Below are positions 1 through 6,541 of a stretch of DNA of 7,885 nucleotides, piece after piece. How positions within the stretch are numbered: position 1 is the first letter of the stretch; every line of letters starts with the position of its first letter. The stretch spans positions 1 to 7,885 of the forward strand of contig JAKJGD010000074.1 in NCBI GenBank assembly GCA_022704585.1, in the 5' to 3' direction. Made by a program: the position numbers and the translations under genes. Below the pieces are notes generated by a model. That model saw only the letters and a list, made by a program, of their open reading frames with translations, was not told the DNA's origin and did no database searches. This DNA comes from Spirochaetota bacterium. Its GTDB lineage: Bacteria; Spirochaetota; UBA4802; UBA5550.

Positions 1-573
1 GGCGCGAAGTGGAACTACGCCGCTCCCGCCGACGTGATGGCGGAGATCGCGAAGCTCACGCCGAATTACGCGGGCATTACCTACGACAAGCTCCAGGCTC
101 TCGGGGGCGTGAAGTGGGGCGGGGCGCGCCTCGACGCGGACAAGCTCCCGAAAAAGCTCTCCTTCGCGGCCGTGGCCGGTAACTTCGCGGTTCCCCAGGC
201 GAGCGAGGAATACCCGATCCTGCTGCTCGTCGGCGAGGCCCAGCACTACTGGCACCAGAATAACCTGATGAAAAAGACCAATCTCCCCCTGCGGGAATAC
301 AACGCGACGCTGCTGCTGTATCCGCAGGGTTACGTCGCCATCTCCCCGCAGAACGCCAAGGAGTTGAACGTGCGCGACCGCTTCCCGGTCAAGATCGTGT
401 CCCCCTACGGTTCGATGGAAGCGATGGTGCAGGTCACCGACAAGGTGAAGCCGAACACGGCCTATGTGGCCTACTTCGTCGATGAAATGGTCACCAAGTT
501 CTTCATGGAACACAAGGATGTTCTGAAGAGAGGCGAAGACGCAACAATCCCAGTCAGAATTGCGAAGGTATAA
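1..573 (+). CDS. fdhA: Formate dehydrogenase-like molybdopterin oxidoreductase, C-terminal part (5' truncated)
   Basis: The frame is open from base 1 and gives the last 190 residues of a molybdopterin (bis-MGD) oxidoreductase; the beginning lies outside the window. Residues about 14-32 (EIAKLTPNYAGITYDKL) match the segment of formate dehydrogenase alpha subunits that precedes the last domain. Residues about 70-165 look like the C-terminal molybdopterin dinucleotide-binding beta-barrel, with the typical pattern of an ILLLVGEAQHYWHQNN strand, GYVAISPQNAKEL, and a VTDKV turn. The likely role is formate oxidation to CO2, passing electrons to the next protein. The catalytic Cys/Sec, His and Arg and the N-terminal Fe-S cluster are not in the window, so activity cannot be judged. 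The end is odd: the usual MTRR-like and PFHF...N.LT segments of formate dehydrogenases are replaced by NNLMKKT and AYFVDEMVTKFF. It could be a related, non-formate molybdoenzyme. Two bases separate it from the next gene. Confidence 0.8.
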   Translation, partial: GAKWNYAAPADVMAEIAKLTPNYAGITYDKLQALGGVKWGGARLDADKLPKKLSFAAVAGNFAVPQASEEYPILLLVGEAQHYWHQNNLMKKTNLPLREYNATLLLYPQGYVAISPQNAKELNVRDRFPVKIVSPYGSMEAMVQVTDKVKPNTAYVAYFVDEMVTKFFMEHKDVLKRGEDATIPVRIAKV

Positions 574-575
574 CC

Positions 576-1631
576 ATGTATTTGATAAAGAAAAGCCAAG
601 TATCGGATATCGCAAAGGAACTGCAGAAGGAATACCAGGTCTACGGCCCGGTAGTGGACAAGGAAACGAAGCAGACGATGTTCGTCAAGGCGGACGATAT
701 CGCCGAGATCGATCTCGCGGCGCCCATACCCGCAGTCCCGCCGAAGCACACGGTATTCCCGCACTACGAGCGGATCATGGCGTACAACTATGACCCCCAG
801 TCGAAGAAGGTGGACATCAATCCGGACTTCGACGACAAGCCGAAGGCGCTGTTCGGGCTTCGTTCCTGCGACCTGACCGGCGTCATCTGCCTGGACCGCT
901 TTTACCTGGGCCAGGAGTTCGTCGACGAGGTTTACAAGAACCACCGGAAGAAGATGTTCATCGTCACCAACACCTGCAACGTTCCCTTCAAGCAGTGCTT
1001 CTGCGTGTGCACGGACAGCGGTCCCAGCGCCCGCGAAGGGTACGACCTGAACCTTACTGACCTCGGCGACCAGTACCTGGTCGAAGCCGGCAGCGACAAG
1101 GGCAAGGCCCTTGCCGAGAAACTGGGCCTGGCCAAGGCCGATGACTCCTACAAAAAGAAGAAAGAAGAGATTGTCGATGAATCAATCTTGAAGTTTGACT
1201 CGATCGCCAAGGACAACAAGGCGTGGGTCTCCCGGGTCGTGAACAGGGTCACTACGGGACTCATCGAGGAGAAAACATGGGAATACATCGGGAACCAGTG
1301 CATCGAATGCGGCGCCTGCTCCTTTGTATGCCCCAGCTGCTCCTGCTTCAATATCGTTGATTCCTGCACCTCTGCCACGGCGGCGGACCGGATCCGGACC
1401 TGGGATTCCTGCTCCTACGAGGGATACACCAGGATGGCCGGCGGCCACAATCCGCGGAAACCGGTTGAGGACCGGCGGAGCAAGCGGTTTTTCTGCAAGC
1501 TTTCATATTCGCAATCCAAGAAATATCTGCGGCCGGGCTGTGTCGGCTGCGGGCGCTGCCAGTGGGTGTGCCCCGGCGACATCGGTCTGCCCAATGTCGT
1601 CACGTATATAAGAAGAGAGATCCAAAAATAG
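576..1631 (+). CDS. 4Fe-4S electron-transfer subunit, sulfhydrogenase beta / AsrA type
   Basis: This 351-residue soluble protein resembles the beta subunit of archaeal sulfhydrogenase (HydB) and anaerobic sulfite reductase subunit A. What is seen: a GLRSCD motif at residues 94-99, typical of this family; a cysteine-rich segment with C134, C141, C143 and C145 followed by DSGPSA; and two ferredoxin-type C-x2-C-x2-C-x3-CP motifs, C242/C245/C248/C252 and C322/C325/C328/C332. The two motifs should hold two [4Fe-4S] clusters, and the middle cysteines may hold another. Known family members carry electrons between a flavoprotein partner and a catalytic subunit. Here the partner is the next gene, and the catalytic units are the molybdoenzyme upstream and the hydrogenase downstream. 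The ATG follows the previous stop by two bases and has GAAGG at 564-568, seven bases upstream. No signal peptide or membrane segment is seen, so it should be cytoplasmic. The family call is firm; the exact redox partners are inferred. Confidence 0.88.
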   Translation: MYLIKKSQVSDIAKELQKEYQVYGPVVDKETKQTMFVKADDIAEIDLAAPIPAVPPKHTVFPHYERIMAYNYDPQSKKVDINPDFDDKPKALFGLRSCDLTGVICLDRFYLGQEFVDEVYKNHRKKMFIVTNTCNVPFKQCFCVCTDSGPSAREGYDLNLTDLGDQYLVEAGSDKGKALAEKLGLAKADDSYKKKKEEIVDESILKFDSIAKDNKAWVSRVVNRVTTGLIEEKTWEYIGNQCIECGACSFVCPSCSCFNIVDSCTSATAADRIRTWDSCSYEGYTRMAGGHNPRKPVEDRRSKRFFCKLSYSQSKKYLRPGCVGCGRCQWVCPGDIGLPNVVTYIRREIQK

Positions 1632-1635
1632 GTGG
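1630..1635 (+). promoter_or_regulatory. Ribosome binding site that fixes the start of the flavoprotein gene
   Basis: AGGTGG overlaps the stop codon of the upstream iron-sulfur gene and lies five bases before the ATG at 1641. This favours 1641 over the in-frame GTG at 1632, which would overlap the binding site itself and adds only three residues (MGD). Confidence 0.6.
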
Positions 1636-1640
1636 GTGAC

Positions 1641-2474
1641 ATGAGCGAAATTAATAACTTAACAATACCGGAAATCGCAACGATCGAGGAAATTAAAGAC
1701 GAGATCGTCGAGGTAAAGACTTTTTATCTTAAGTTCGATGCCCGTCCGAACGGCGAGCCTCCCGCAATCAAATCGGGCCAGTTCGTCATGTGCACCGTGT
1801 TCGGAGCTGGTGAATTCGCAGTATCGCTTCCCCCCAGCCCGCAGAAGGACCGGTTCCACCTCACGGTGCGGCGGGTCGGCAAGGTGACCAACGCCCTGCA
1901 CGAGCTGAAGGTCGGGGACAAGGTCGGGATCCGCGGGCCGTTCGGCAACGGGTTCCCGTTCGAGGAGATCAAGGGAAAGAACATCATATATGTGGCCGGC
2001 GGTATCGGACTGATACCCCTGCGCTCCTCGATCATGCACGTGATGCAGAACAAGGATAAATTCGGCCGCATACTCCTGTTCCTCGGCGCGCGCACTCCCA
2101 AGGAGCTTATGTACGAGTACAACCTGAAGGAATGGAAGACCGCTCCCGGGTTCGAGACGCATATTACCATTGACAACCCCGTTCCCGGATGGGACGGCGA
2201 GGTCGGGTTCGTGCATACGATGTTGAAGAAGAAAAACATACCGGTCAAGGACACGGTCGCTTTCGTATGCGGACCTCCGATGATGTTCAATGCCGTCATC
2301 AAGGAGCTTACCGAACTCGGCATCGGAGAGGAAAACATTATCTCCACGCTCGAGCGGCACATGAAGTGCGGTATCGGGAAATGCCAGCACTGCGCCATCG
2401 GCCGGACTCTCGTCTGCACCGACGGACCGGTGTACACGTTCCGCCAGATCAAGACGCTGGGTGAGCAGATATAA
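1641..2474 (+). CDS. FAD/NAD(P)-binding oxidoreductase subunit with [2Fe-2S], sulfhydrogenase gamma / AsrB type
   Basis: This 277-residue protein has ferredoxin-NADP reductase architecture. Residues about 8-105 form the FAD-binding barrel, with FAVSLPPSP in the position of the flavin-binding strand and LTVRRVGKVT and RGPFGNGFP following. Residues about 112-235 form the nicotinamide-binding fold, with VAGGIGLIPLRS at 118-129 and VCGPPMMFNAV at 209-219. The C-terminal motif C243-x4-C248-x2-C251-x7-C259 is the [2Fe-2S] site shared with PyrK, AsrB and archaeal hydrogenase gamma subunits. The expected role is electron exchange between NAD(P)H and the Fe-S protein encoded just upstream. Nothing visible decides between NADH and NADPH. 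The pairing of these two genes is known from sulfhydrogenases and sulfite reductase, but no AsrC-like gene is present here, which points to service for the formate dehydrogenase/hydrogenase. The stop overlaps the next start as TAATG. Confidence 0.88.
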   Translation: MSEINNLTIPEIATIEEIKDEIVEVKTFYLKFDARPNGEPPAIKSGQFVMCTVFGAGEFAVSLPPSPQKDRFHLTVRRVGKVTNALHELKVGDKVGIRGPFGNGFPFEEIKGKNIIYVAGGIGLIPLRSSIMHVMQNKDKFGRILLFLGARTPKELMYEYNLKEWKTAPGFETHITIDNPVPGWDGEVGFVHTMLKKKNIPVKDTVAFVCGPPMMFNAVIKELTELGIGEENIISTLERHMKCGIGKCQHCAIGRTLVCTDGPVYTFRQIKTLGEQI

Positions 2475-2980
2475 TGGAATTCATTACCGCCATAGAGCGG
2501 CTCGCCCGCGAAAAGACCTGCTTCGTCGGCATGGGGAATTACTTCAAGCGTGACGACGCCGTGGGCCTTTATATCGTGGACGCGATCAGGGAACGCCTCG
2601 GGGCGGGCCCGGTCACCGCGATGAACGTCGAGGACGTCATCGAGAACTACGTGTTCAGCATCGCCCAGGGTGACGCCGATAACGTGGTCATCGTCGATGC
2701 TGTTCAGGCGGGCGGGGAGGAAGGCTCGGTGATTTTTGCGGGCCTGGATGAATTCAACGAGATGAACGGAAACTACTCGACGCACAAGCTGGCGCTCTTC
2801 CTCTCGGGGAAGGTGCTTGCGGAACACGATAAGAAGACATGGCTCCTGGGCGTCGAAGTGCGCGACATCGATTTCGGCGAGGGCCTGTCGGACAAAGTGA
2901 AACAAAGCGCTGATTCATTACGCGATATATTATTATCTTACATTAACTGTGATCAAAAGGAGCTCGTTTATGAACATTGA
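2474..2980 (+). CDS. hycI: Hydrogenase maturation endopeptidase, HycI/HybD family
   Basis: This 168-residue protein matches nickel-dependent endopeptidases that cut off the C-terminal tail of [NiFe]-hydrogenase large subunits after nickel insertion. The family signature is present as GMGNYFKRDDAVG at residues 19-31. The three nickel-sensing residues of HybD (Glu16, Asp62, His93) correspond to D28, D75 (in VVIVDAV) and H104 (in STHKLAL). A Glu-to-Asp change at the first site is also usual in HycI. The length is usual for the family. Its likely substrate is the large subunit at 4855-6537, which keeps a 31-residue tail after its last cysteine motif (CTDR). Its position between the flavoprotein and the antiporter genes differs from E. 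coli, where hycI ends the operon. The start overlaps the previous stop by one base (TAATG), with only a weak GGTGAG upstream, suggesting translational coupling. The last 11 bases overlap the next gene. Confidence 0.92.
   Translation: MEFITAIERLAREKTCFVGMGNYFKRDDAVGLYIVDAIRERLGAGPVTAMNVEDVIENYVFSIAQGDADNVVIVDAVQAGGEEGSVIFAGLDEFNEMNGNYSTHKLALFLSGKVLAEHDKKTWLLGVEVRDIDFGEGLSDKVKQSADSLRDILLSYINCDQKELVYEH
2957..2962 (+). promoter_or_regulatory. Ribosome binding site that fixes the start of the antiporter-like gene
   Basis: AAGGAG lies seven bases before the ATG at 2970, inside the end of the protease gene. The frame is also open to a GTG at 2949, but that codon has no comparable site and would add only seven polar residues, so 2970 is preferred. 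Confidence 0.65.
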
Positions 2981-4832
2981 TCTCTACGACAGCCTGAAAA
3001 TAGCTATGGCGATTATGCTGGCCTCCGCCGTCATTTCGCCGATACTGTCGGGCAAGAGGAAGCTGGCGGGCTGGGTGAACTTCATCCTCGTGTCCGCCGC
3101 CGCGGCATTGCTCTTGAATATAAGTTTTATAACCATCTTCCAGGACGGCGGCCTGAAGACGGCCCTTGTCCCCTTCGGACCGGTGAGCTTCTACATCCTG
3201 CTAGACAGCTTCGCGGGATTCTTCATCGGGATCATAGCCTTCATGTCGATCATGAGCGCGTTCTACTCGATCCAGTACATGGAGCACTATCCCGAGTACA
3301 AGCTCTGGAGCTACTACCTCTGCTTCCCGTTGTTCATCCTGGGGATGATCGGTATCGTCACCGTTGACGATCTCTCGACCGGGTTCACCGCGGCATGGCA
3401 GATCATGACGATCGCATCCTACTTCCTGATCCGGTTTGAATACCGCGAGAAAGGGAACGTCTGGAACGCGAACAAGTACCTGATACTGATGGAAATCGCC
3501 TGGTTGCTGATCCTGGCCGGCACCTTCTTTATTGACGGCATTGCCTTCGGCGACCCGATGCATACGATAGCAGAAAAGCTCGGCGGCACCAAGGGCGTGG
3601 CCCTCCTGGCCGTATACGGGCTGATACTGCTCGGCTTCGGCTTCAAGGCCGGTATGTTCCCCTTCGGCCAGCTCTGGCTGCCCGATGCGCACTCCATCGC
3701 GCCGTCTCCCATCAGCGCGCTCCTGTCGGGCGTCATGATCAAGACCGGCGTCTACGGCATCATCAGGACCTTCTTCTGGATGGTCCCGGCCGAGGGATAT
3801 AACGGCATGCTCTGGGGCATCGTGATCGCGTCCTTCGGCGTTGTGACCCTTTTCATCGGTACAACGCAGGCGCTGAAGCAGCACGACGCCAAGCGGCTTC
3901 ACGCATATCACTCGATCGGCCAGATGGGCTACATCATCCTGGGGATCGGCTCCGCCCTGGTCATGTTCAACAGCGGAAGCGAGGTCGTGAAGCTACTCTC
4001 GGTCGTGGCCATCGTCGGCGCGCTCTACCATACCCTGAACCATACCGTGTTCAAGGGACTGCTCTTCCTTTCCACCGGGAGCGTGCTCTACGCGACCGGC
4101 ACCAAGGACCTGAACAAGCTGGGCGGCCTCATGAAGATCATGCCGGTCACCGCGGCCGTCGCCGGTATCGCGTCGCTCTCAATTGCGGGTATGCCCGCCT
4201 TCAGCGGCTTTGCAAGCAAGTGGACGATCATCTCGGCCGACATCCTGGCAGGGAACCAGATCATGTTCCTGGTAATCTTCGGCATCGTGGCCCTGTTTAC
4301 CAGCGCAGTGACACTGGCCTCCTACGTAAAGTTCTTCGGCATGGCCTTCGCCTCCTCGGGGGTCGAGTGGACTGTTAACAAGCAGGTCAAGGAAGTTCCC
4401 GCGACCATGCTGCTCCCGAAGATCATACTCGCGATACTCTGTCTGGTGCAGGGGCTCCTTCCCTTCCTGTATTACCAGGTATTCATTAACATATTCAAGG
4501 GCTCGGAAGGCTCGATCATCAGCTCGTACATAGCGGGCATCACGCTCGACGATCACTTCGTCAACTCGGTCATGGGTGTATCCGTCTCCGTTCCCGGCAT
4601 GGGCGACGTCGTATCTTCGGTCGCGGTCCCGGTCGTAGTTTTGATAATCATGCTTGCGGCGATGATATTCGCCTGGCTGCTGCGGAAATCGGGAGGCTCC
4701 GAAGAGAAAGTGGCGCCTACCTGGCTGTGCGGCTATCAGGATCTAAATAACAAGAACAGGTACACGGCGCACAACATGTACTCCGCTTTCAAGAAAGCGC
4801 TCTGGTGGACCGGCGGAAACGTCAAAAAATAA
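2970..4832 (+). CDS. hycC: Antiporter-like membrane subunit of group 4 hydrogenase, HycC/HyfB type
   Basis: This 620-residue, very hydrophobic protein of about 14-16 membrane helices belongs to the family of NuoL/M/N, Mrp antiporter and HycC/HyfB subunits. Residues about 130-430 form the antiporter core. TM7 has GFGFKAGMFPFGQLWLPDAH with K226; TM8 has MIKTGVYG with K258; HAYHSIGQMGYI follows at 311-322; then HTLNHTVFKGLLFL with H354/H358/K362; and GMPAFSGFASKW with K417 in TM12. The C-terminus (about 580-620) has the TWLCGY...RYTAHN tail seen in HycC-like proteins. The role would be ion translocation driven by the hydrogenase. One residue is unusual: at the conserved TM5 glutamate (W-E in relatives) this protein has W143-Q144, while an acidic residue, E175, lies in TM6. 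It overlaps the protease by 11 bases. HycC and HyfB cannot be separated with confidence. It is the only antiporter-like subunit in the window. Confidence 0.92.
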   Translation: MNIDLYDSLKIAMAIMLASAVISPILSGKRKLAGWVNFILVSAAAALLLNISFITIFQDGGLKTALVPFGPVSFYILLDSFAGFFIGIIAFMSIMSAFYSIQYMEHYPEYKLWSYYLCFPLFILGMIGIVTVDDLSTGFTAAWQIMTIASYFLIRFEYREKGNVWNANKYLILMEIAWLLILAGTFFIDGIAFGDPMHTIAEKLGGTKGVALLAVYGLILLGFGFKAGMFPFGQLWLPDAHSIAPSPISALLSGVMIKTGVYGIIRTFFWMVPAEGYNGMLWGIVIASFGVVTLFIGTTQALKQHDAKRLHAYHSIGQMGYIILGIGSALVMFNSGSEVVKLLSVVAIVGALYHTLNHTVFKGLLFLSTGSVLYATGTKDLNKLGGLMKIMPVTAAVAGIASLSIAGMPAFSGFASKWTIISADILAGNQIMFLVIFGIVALFTSAVTLASYVKFFGMAFASSGVEWTVNKQVKEVPATMLLPKIILAILCLVQGLLPFLYYQVFINIFKGSEGSIISSYIAGITLDDHFVNSVMGVSVSVPGMGDVVSSVAVPVVVLIIMLAAMIFAWLLRKSGGSEEKVAPTWLCGYQDLNNKNRYTAHNMYSAFKKALWWTGGNVKK

Positions 4833-4854
4833 GGGAAGAGACAAGAGGTAAAAC

Positions 4855-6537
4855 ATGCTTACTATCGAAGAAGTAAAAAGCCAATTAAAGAATAAATATC
4901 AGAGTGCCATTAAAAACACCGAAGAAACATACGGCACCCGGCTGTTCGTTGACATCGACAAGAGCAAGGTCCGCGATATCTCGAACGAGATCATCAAGAT
5001 GGGCGGCCGCTACCTTGTCAGCGTCGGCTATGACAATATAGCCCGCGAAAAGTCCCTCGGCCTGATCCACAACTTCAGCCTGGACCGGGACAACATCTTC
5101 GTCAGCATCCGCACGGCGGCGCCGGTGGACAGCCCGGTATTCGATTCCATTACGCCGGACATACCCAACGCGGGATGGTCCGAGCGCGAATACATGGACC
5201 TGCTGGGCATGAAGTTCACGGACCACCCGAAGCCGAAGAAGCTGATCCTGGCCGACGACTGGCCCGAAGGCGTGTATCCGCTCCGAAAGGACGTGCCGTA
5301 CAACCTGATGCCTCCGGCGGCGGAAAATGTCGCCTACCAGCTCGACGAGGCGCCCGAGGGATGCACCACCATACCGGTGGGACCGTTCCACCCGACGCTC
5401 CACGAGCCGGCTCACTTCGCGGTCTTCGTCGACGGCGAGACCATCAAGGGCTGCGACTATCGCGGCTTCATGGTGCACCGCGGTCTTGAGAAGCTCTGCC
5501 AGACCCAGCTCACCTACGGCGAGGTCCCCTACATCGCAGAGCGGATCTGCGGGATCTGCGGCTCCGTGCACGCGGCATCCTATTCGCAGGCGCTGGAGAT
5601 GGCTGCGGGCCACAAGATTTCGCGCCGCGCCGAGTATATCCGCACCATCATGCTGGAGATCGAGCGGGTCCACTCCCACCTCCTCTGGCTCGGTATCGCC
5701 GGTCACCTTATCGGCTTTGACACCGTGTTCATGCAGGCATGGCGGGTGCGTGAGAGCATCATGTGGTTCGGCGAGAAGCTGACCGGCAACCGGAAAACCT
5801 ACGGCATGATCATTCCCGGCGGCGTTCACCGCGACATATCCCCGGAGCTGGCTGATGAGCTTCTGGGAATACTCAAGACGATCGAGAAAGAACTGGTTAC
5901 CATACATAAGGCCATCGTCGGCGACGGCTCGATACATCGTCGTACAAAGGGCGTGGGACACATCACGACCGAGGAGACCAAGCTCTGGAGCCTGGTCGGT
6001 CCGGTGGCCCGGGCGCGGAACGTCGACATCGACGTCCGCCGCGACCATCCATATGCGGCATACGACGAGATGCAGTTCGACGTGCCGGTGGTCGACTCCA
6101 ACGACGTATGGGGCACCGTGGTCGTCCGGATCCTCGAGACCTTCGAGGCGATCAAGATCATCCGCCAGGCGATCGAGAAGATGCCTGCCGGCCCGATCAT
6201 GACCGAATTTCCACAGGACGTGACGCCCTTCAAACATGCGATAACAGCCGTCGAAGCGCCGCGGGGCGAGGTGGTTCACTATCTCATCACCGGCGAGGAG
6301 AACAGGCCGGAGCGGTGGCGCGTCCGCGCCCCCACGTACCCCAACCTGCAGGGCATACCCGCGATGTTGCTGAACGATCAGTTCGCCGATCTGCCGATCA
6401 TCATCGGGAGTATCGACCCCTGCTTCTCCTGCACGGACAGGGTCGTCAAGGTTGATGTCAGGTCCGGCGCCGTGAGCCATCTCTCGGCCGGCGATCTTGA
6501 AAAGATATCTCGAGCTAAAAAAACGGCGGGAAGGTAA
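4855..6537 (+). CDS. hycE: Group 4 [NiFe]-hydrogenase large subunit with fused NuoC-like domain, HycE type
   Basis: This 560-residue protein (E. coli HycE is of similar length) has two parts. Residues about 1-150 are the NuoC/30-kDa domain, ending in the SEREYMDLLGMKF...DWPEGVYPLRKDVPY block. Residues about 165-529 are the hydrogenase catalytic domain. Both nickel-binding motifs are intact: RICGICGSVH with C232 and C235, and DPCFSCTDR with C523 and C526. This separates it from NuoD and from cysteine-less hydrogenase relatives, and means a [NiFe] site can form for H2 production or oxidation. A 31-residue tail (V530-R560) follows CTDR. In E. coli HycE a tail of about this length is cut after the equivalent arginine, so R529 is the predicted cut site for the protease at 2474-2980. 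The ATG has GAGGT at 4845-4849, five bases upstream. A 22-base gap follows the antiporter gene. The small subunit is not seen in the window. Confidence 0.96.
   Translation: MLTIEEVKSQLKNKYQSAIKNTEETYGTRLFVDIDKSKVRDISNEIIKMGGRYLVSVGYDNIAREKSLGLIHNFSLDRDNIFVSIRTAAPVDSPVFDSITPDIPNAGWSEREYMDLLGMKFTDHPKPKKLILADDWPEGVYPLRKDVPYNLMPPAAENVAYQLDEAPEGCTTIPVGPFHPTLHEPAHFAVFVDGETIKGCDYRGFMVHRGLEKLCQTQLTYGEVPYIAERICGICGSVHAASYSQALEMAAGHKISRRAEYIRTIMLEIERVHSHLLWLGIAGHLIGFDTVFMQAWRVRESIMWFGEKLTGNRKTYGMIIPGGVHRDISPELADELLGILKTIEKELVTIHKAIVGDGSIHRRTKGVGHITTEETKLWSLVGPVARARNVDIDVRRDHPYAAYDEMQFDVPVVDSNDVWGTVVVRILETFEAIKIIRQAIEKMPAGPIMTEFPQDVTPFKHAITAVEAPRGEVVHYLITGEENRPERWRVRAPTYPNLQGIPAMLLNDQFADLPIIIGSIDPCFSCTDRVVKVDVRSGAVSHLSAGDLEKISRAKKTAGR
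6442..6534 (+). other. Predicted cleavable C-terminal tail of the hydrogenase large subunit
   Basis: These bases encode residues 530-560, after the last active-site motif DPCFSCTDR. Group 4a large subunits such as HycE are made as precursors and lose this tail after nickel insertion. The tail is 31 residues, begins VVKVDVR and ends rich in Lys and Arg. The cut after R529 is predicted by position relative to E. coli HycE, not by a conserved tail sequence. Confidence 0.7.
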
Positions 6538-6541
6538 GAAC

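Noticed and set aside
576..2474. Anaerobic sulfite reductase (asrAB)
   Set aside because: The two proteins resemble AsrA and AsrB, but there is no AsrC-like siroheme subunit and the neighbours are a formate dehydrogenase-like gene and a group 4 hydrogenase. The same pair occurs in sulfhydrogenases, so the wider family call is safer.
1724..2905. A 393-residue open frame on the minus strand across the flavoprotein and protease genes
   Set aside because: It crosses two real genes with clear motifs on the other strand, has no recognisable domain and no ribosome binding site was evident.
2970..4832. Mrp-type Na+/H+ antiporter subunit
   Set aside because: The C-terminal TWLCGY/RYTAHN tail and the direct linkage to hydrogenase genes fit HycC/HyfB. 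No small Mrp subunits (MrpB, C, E, F, G) are nearby.
4833..4854. Possible terminator or internal promoter in the 22-base gap before the large subunit gene
   Set aside because: The gap is purine-rich with no hairpin and no room for promoter elements; it holds only the ribosome binding site GAGGT.
6497..6541. Upstream TTG start for the HycD-like gene
   Set aside because: It would overlap the end of the large subunit and add a charged 15-residue leader not seen in NuoH/HycD proteins. ATG 6542 has a well-placed ribosome binding site.
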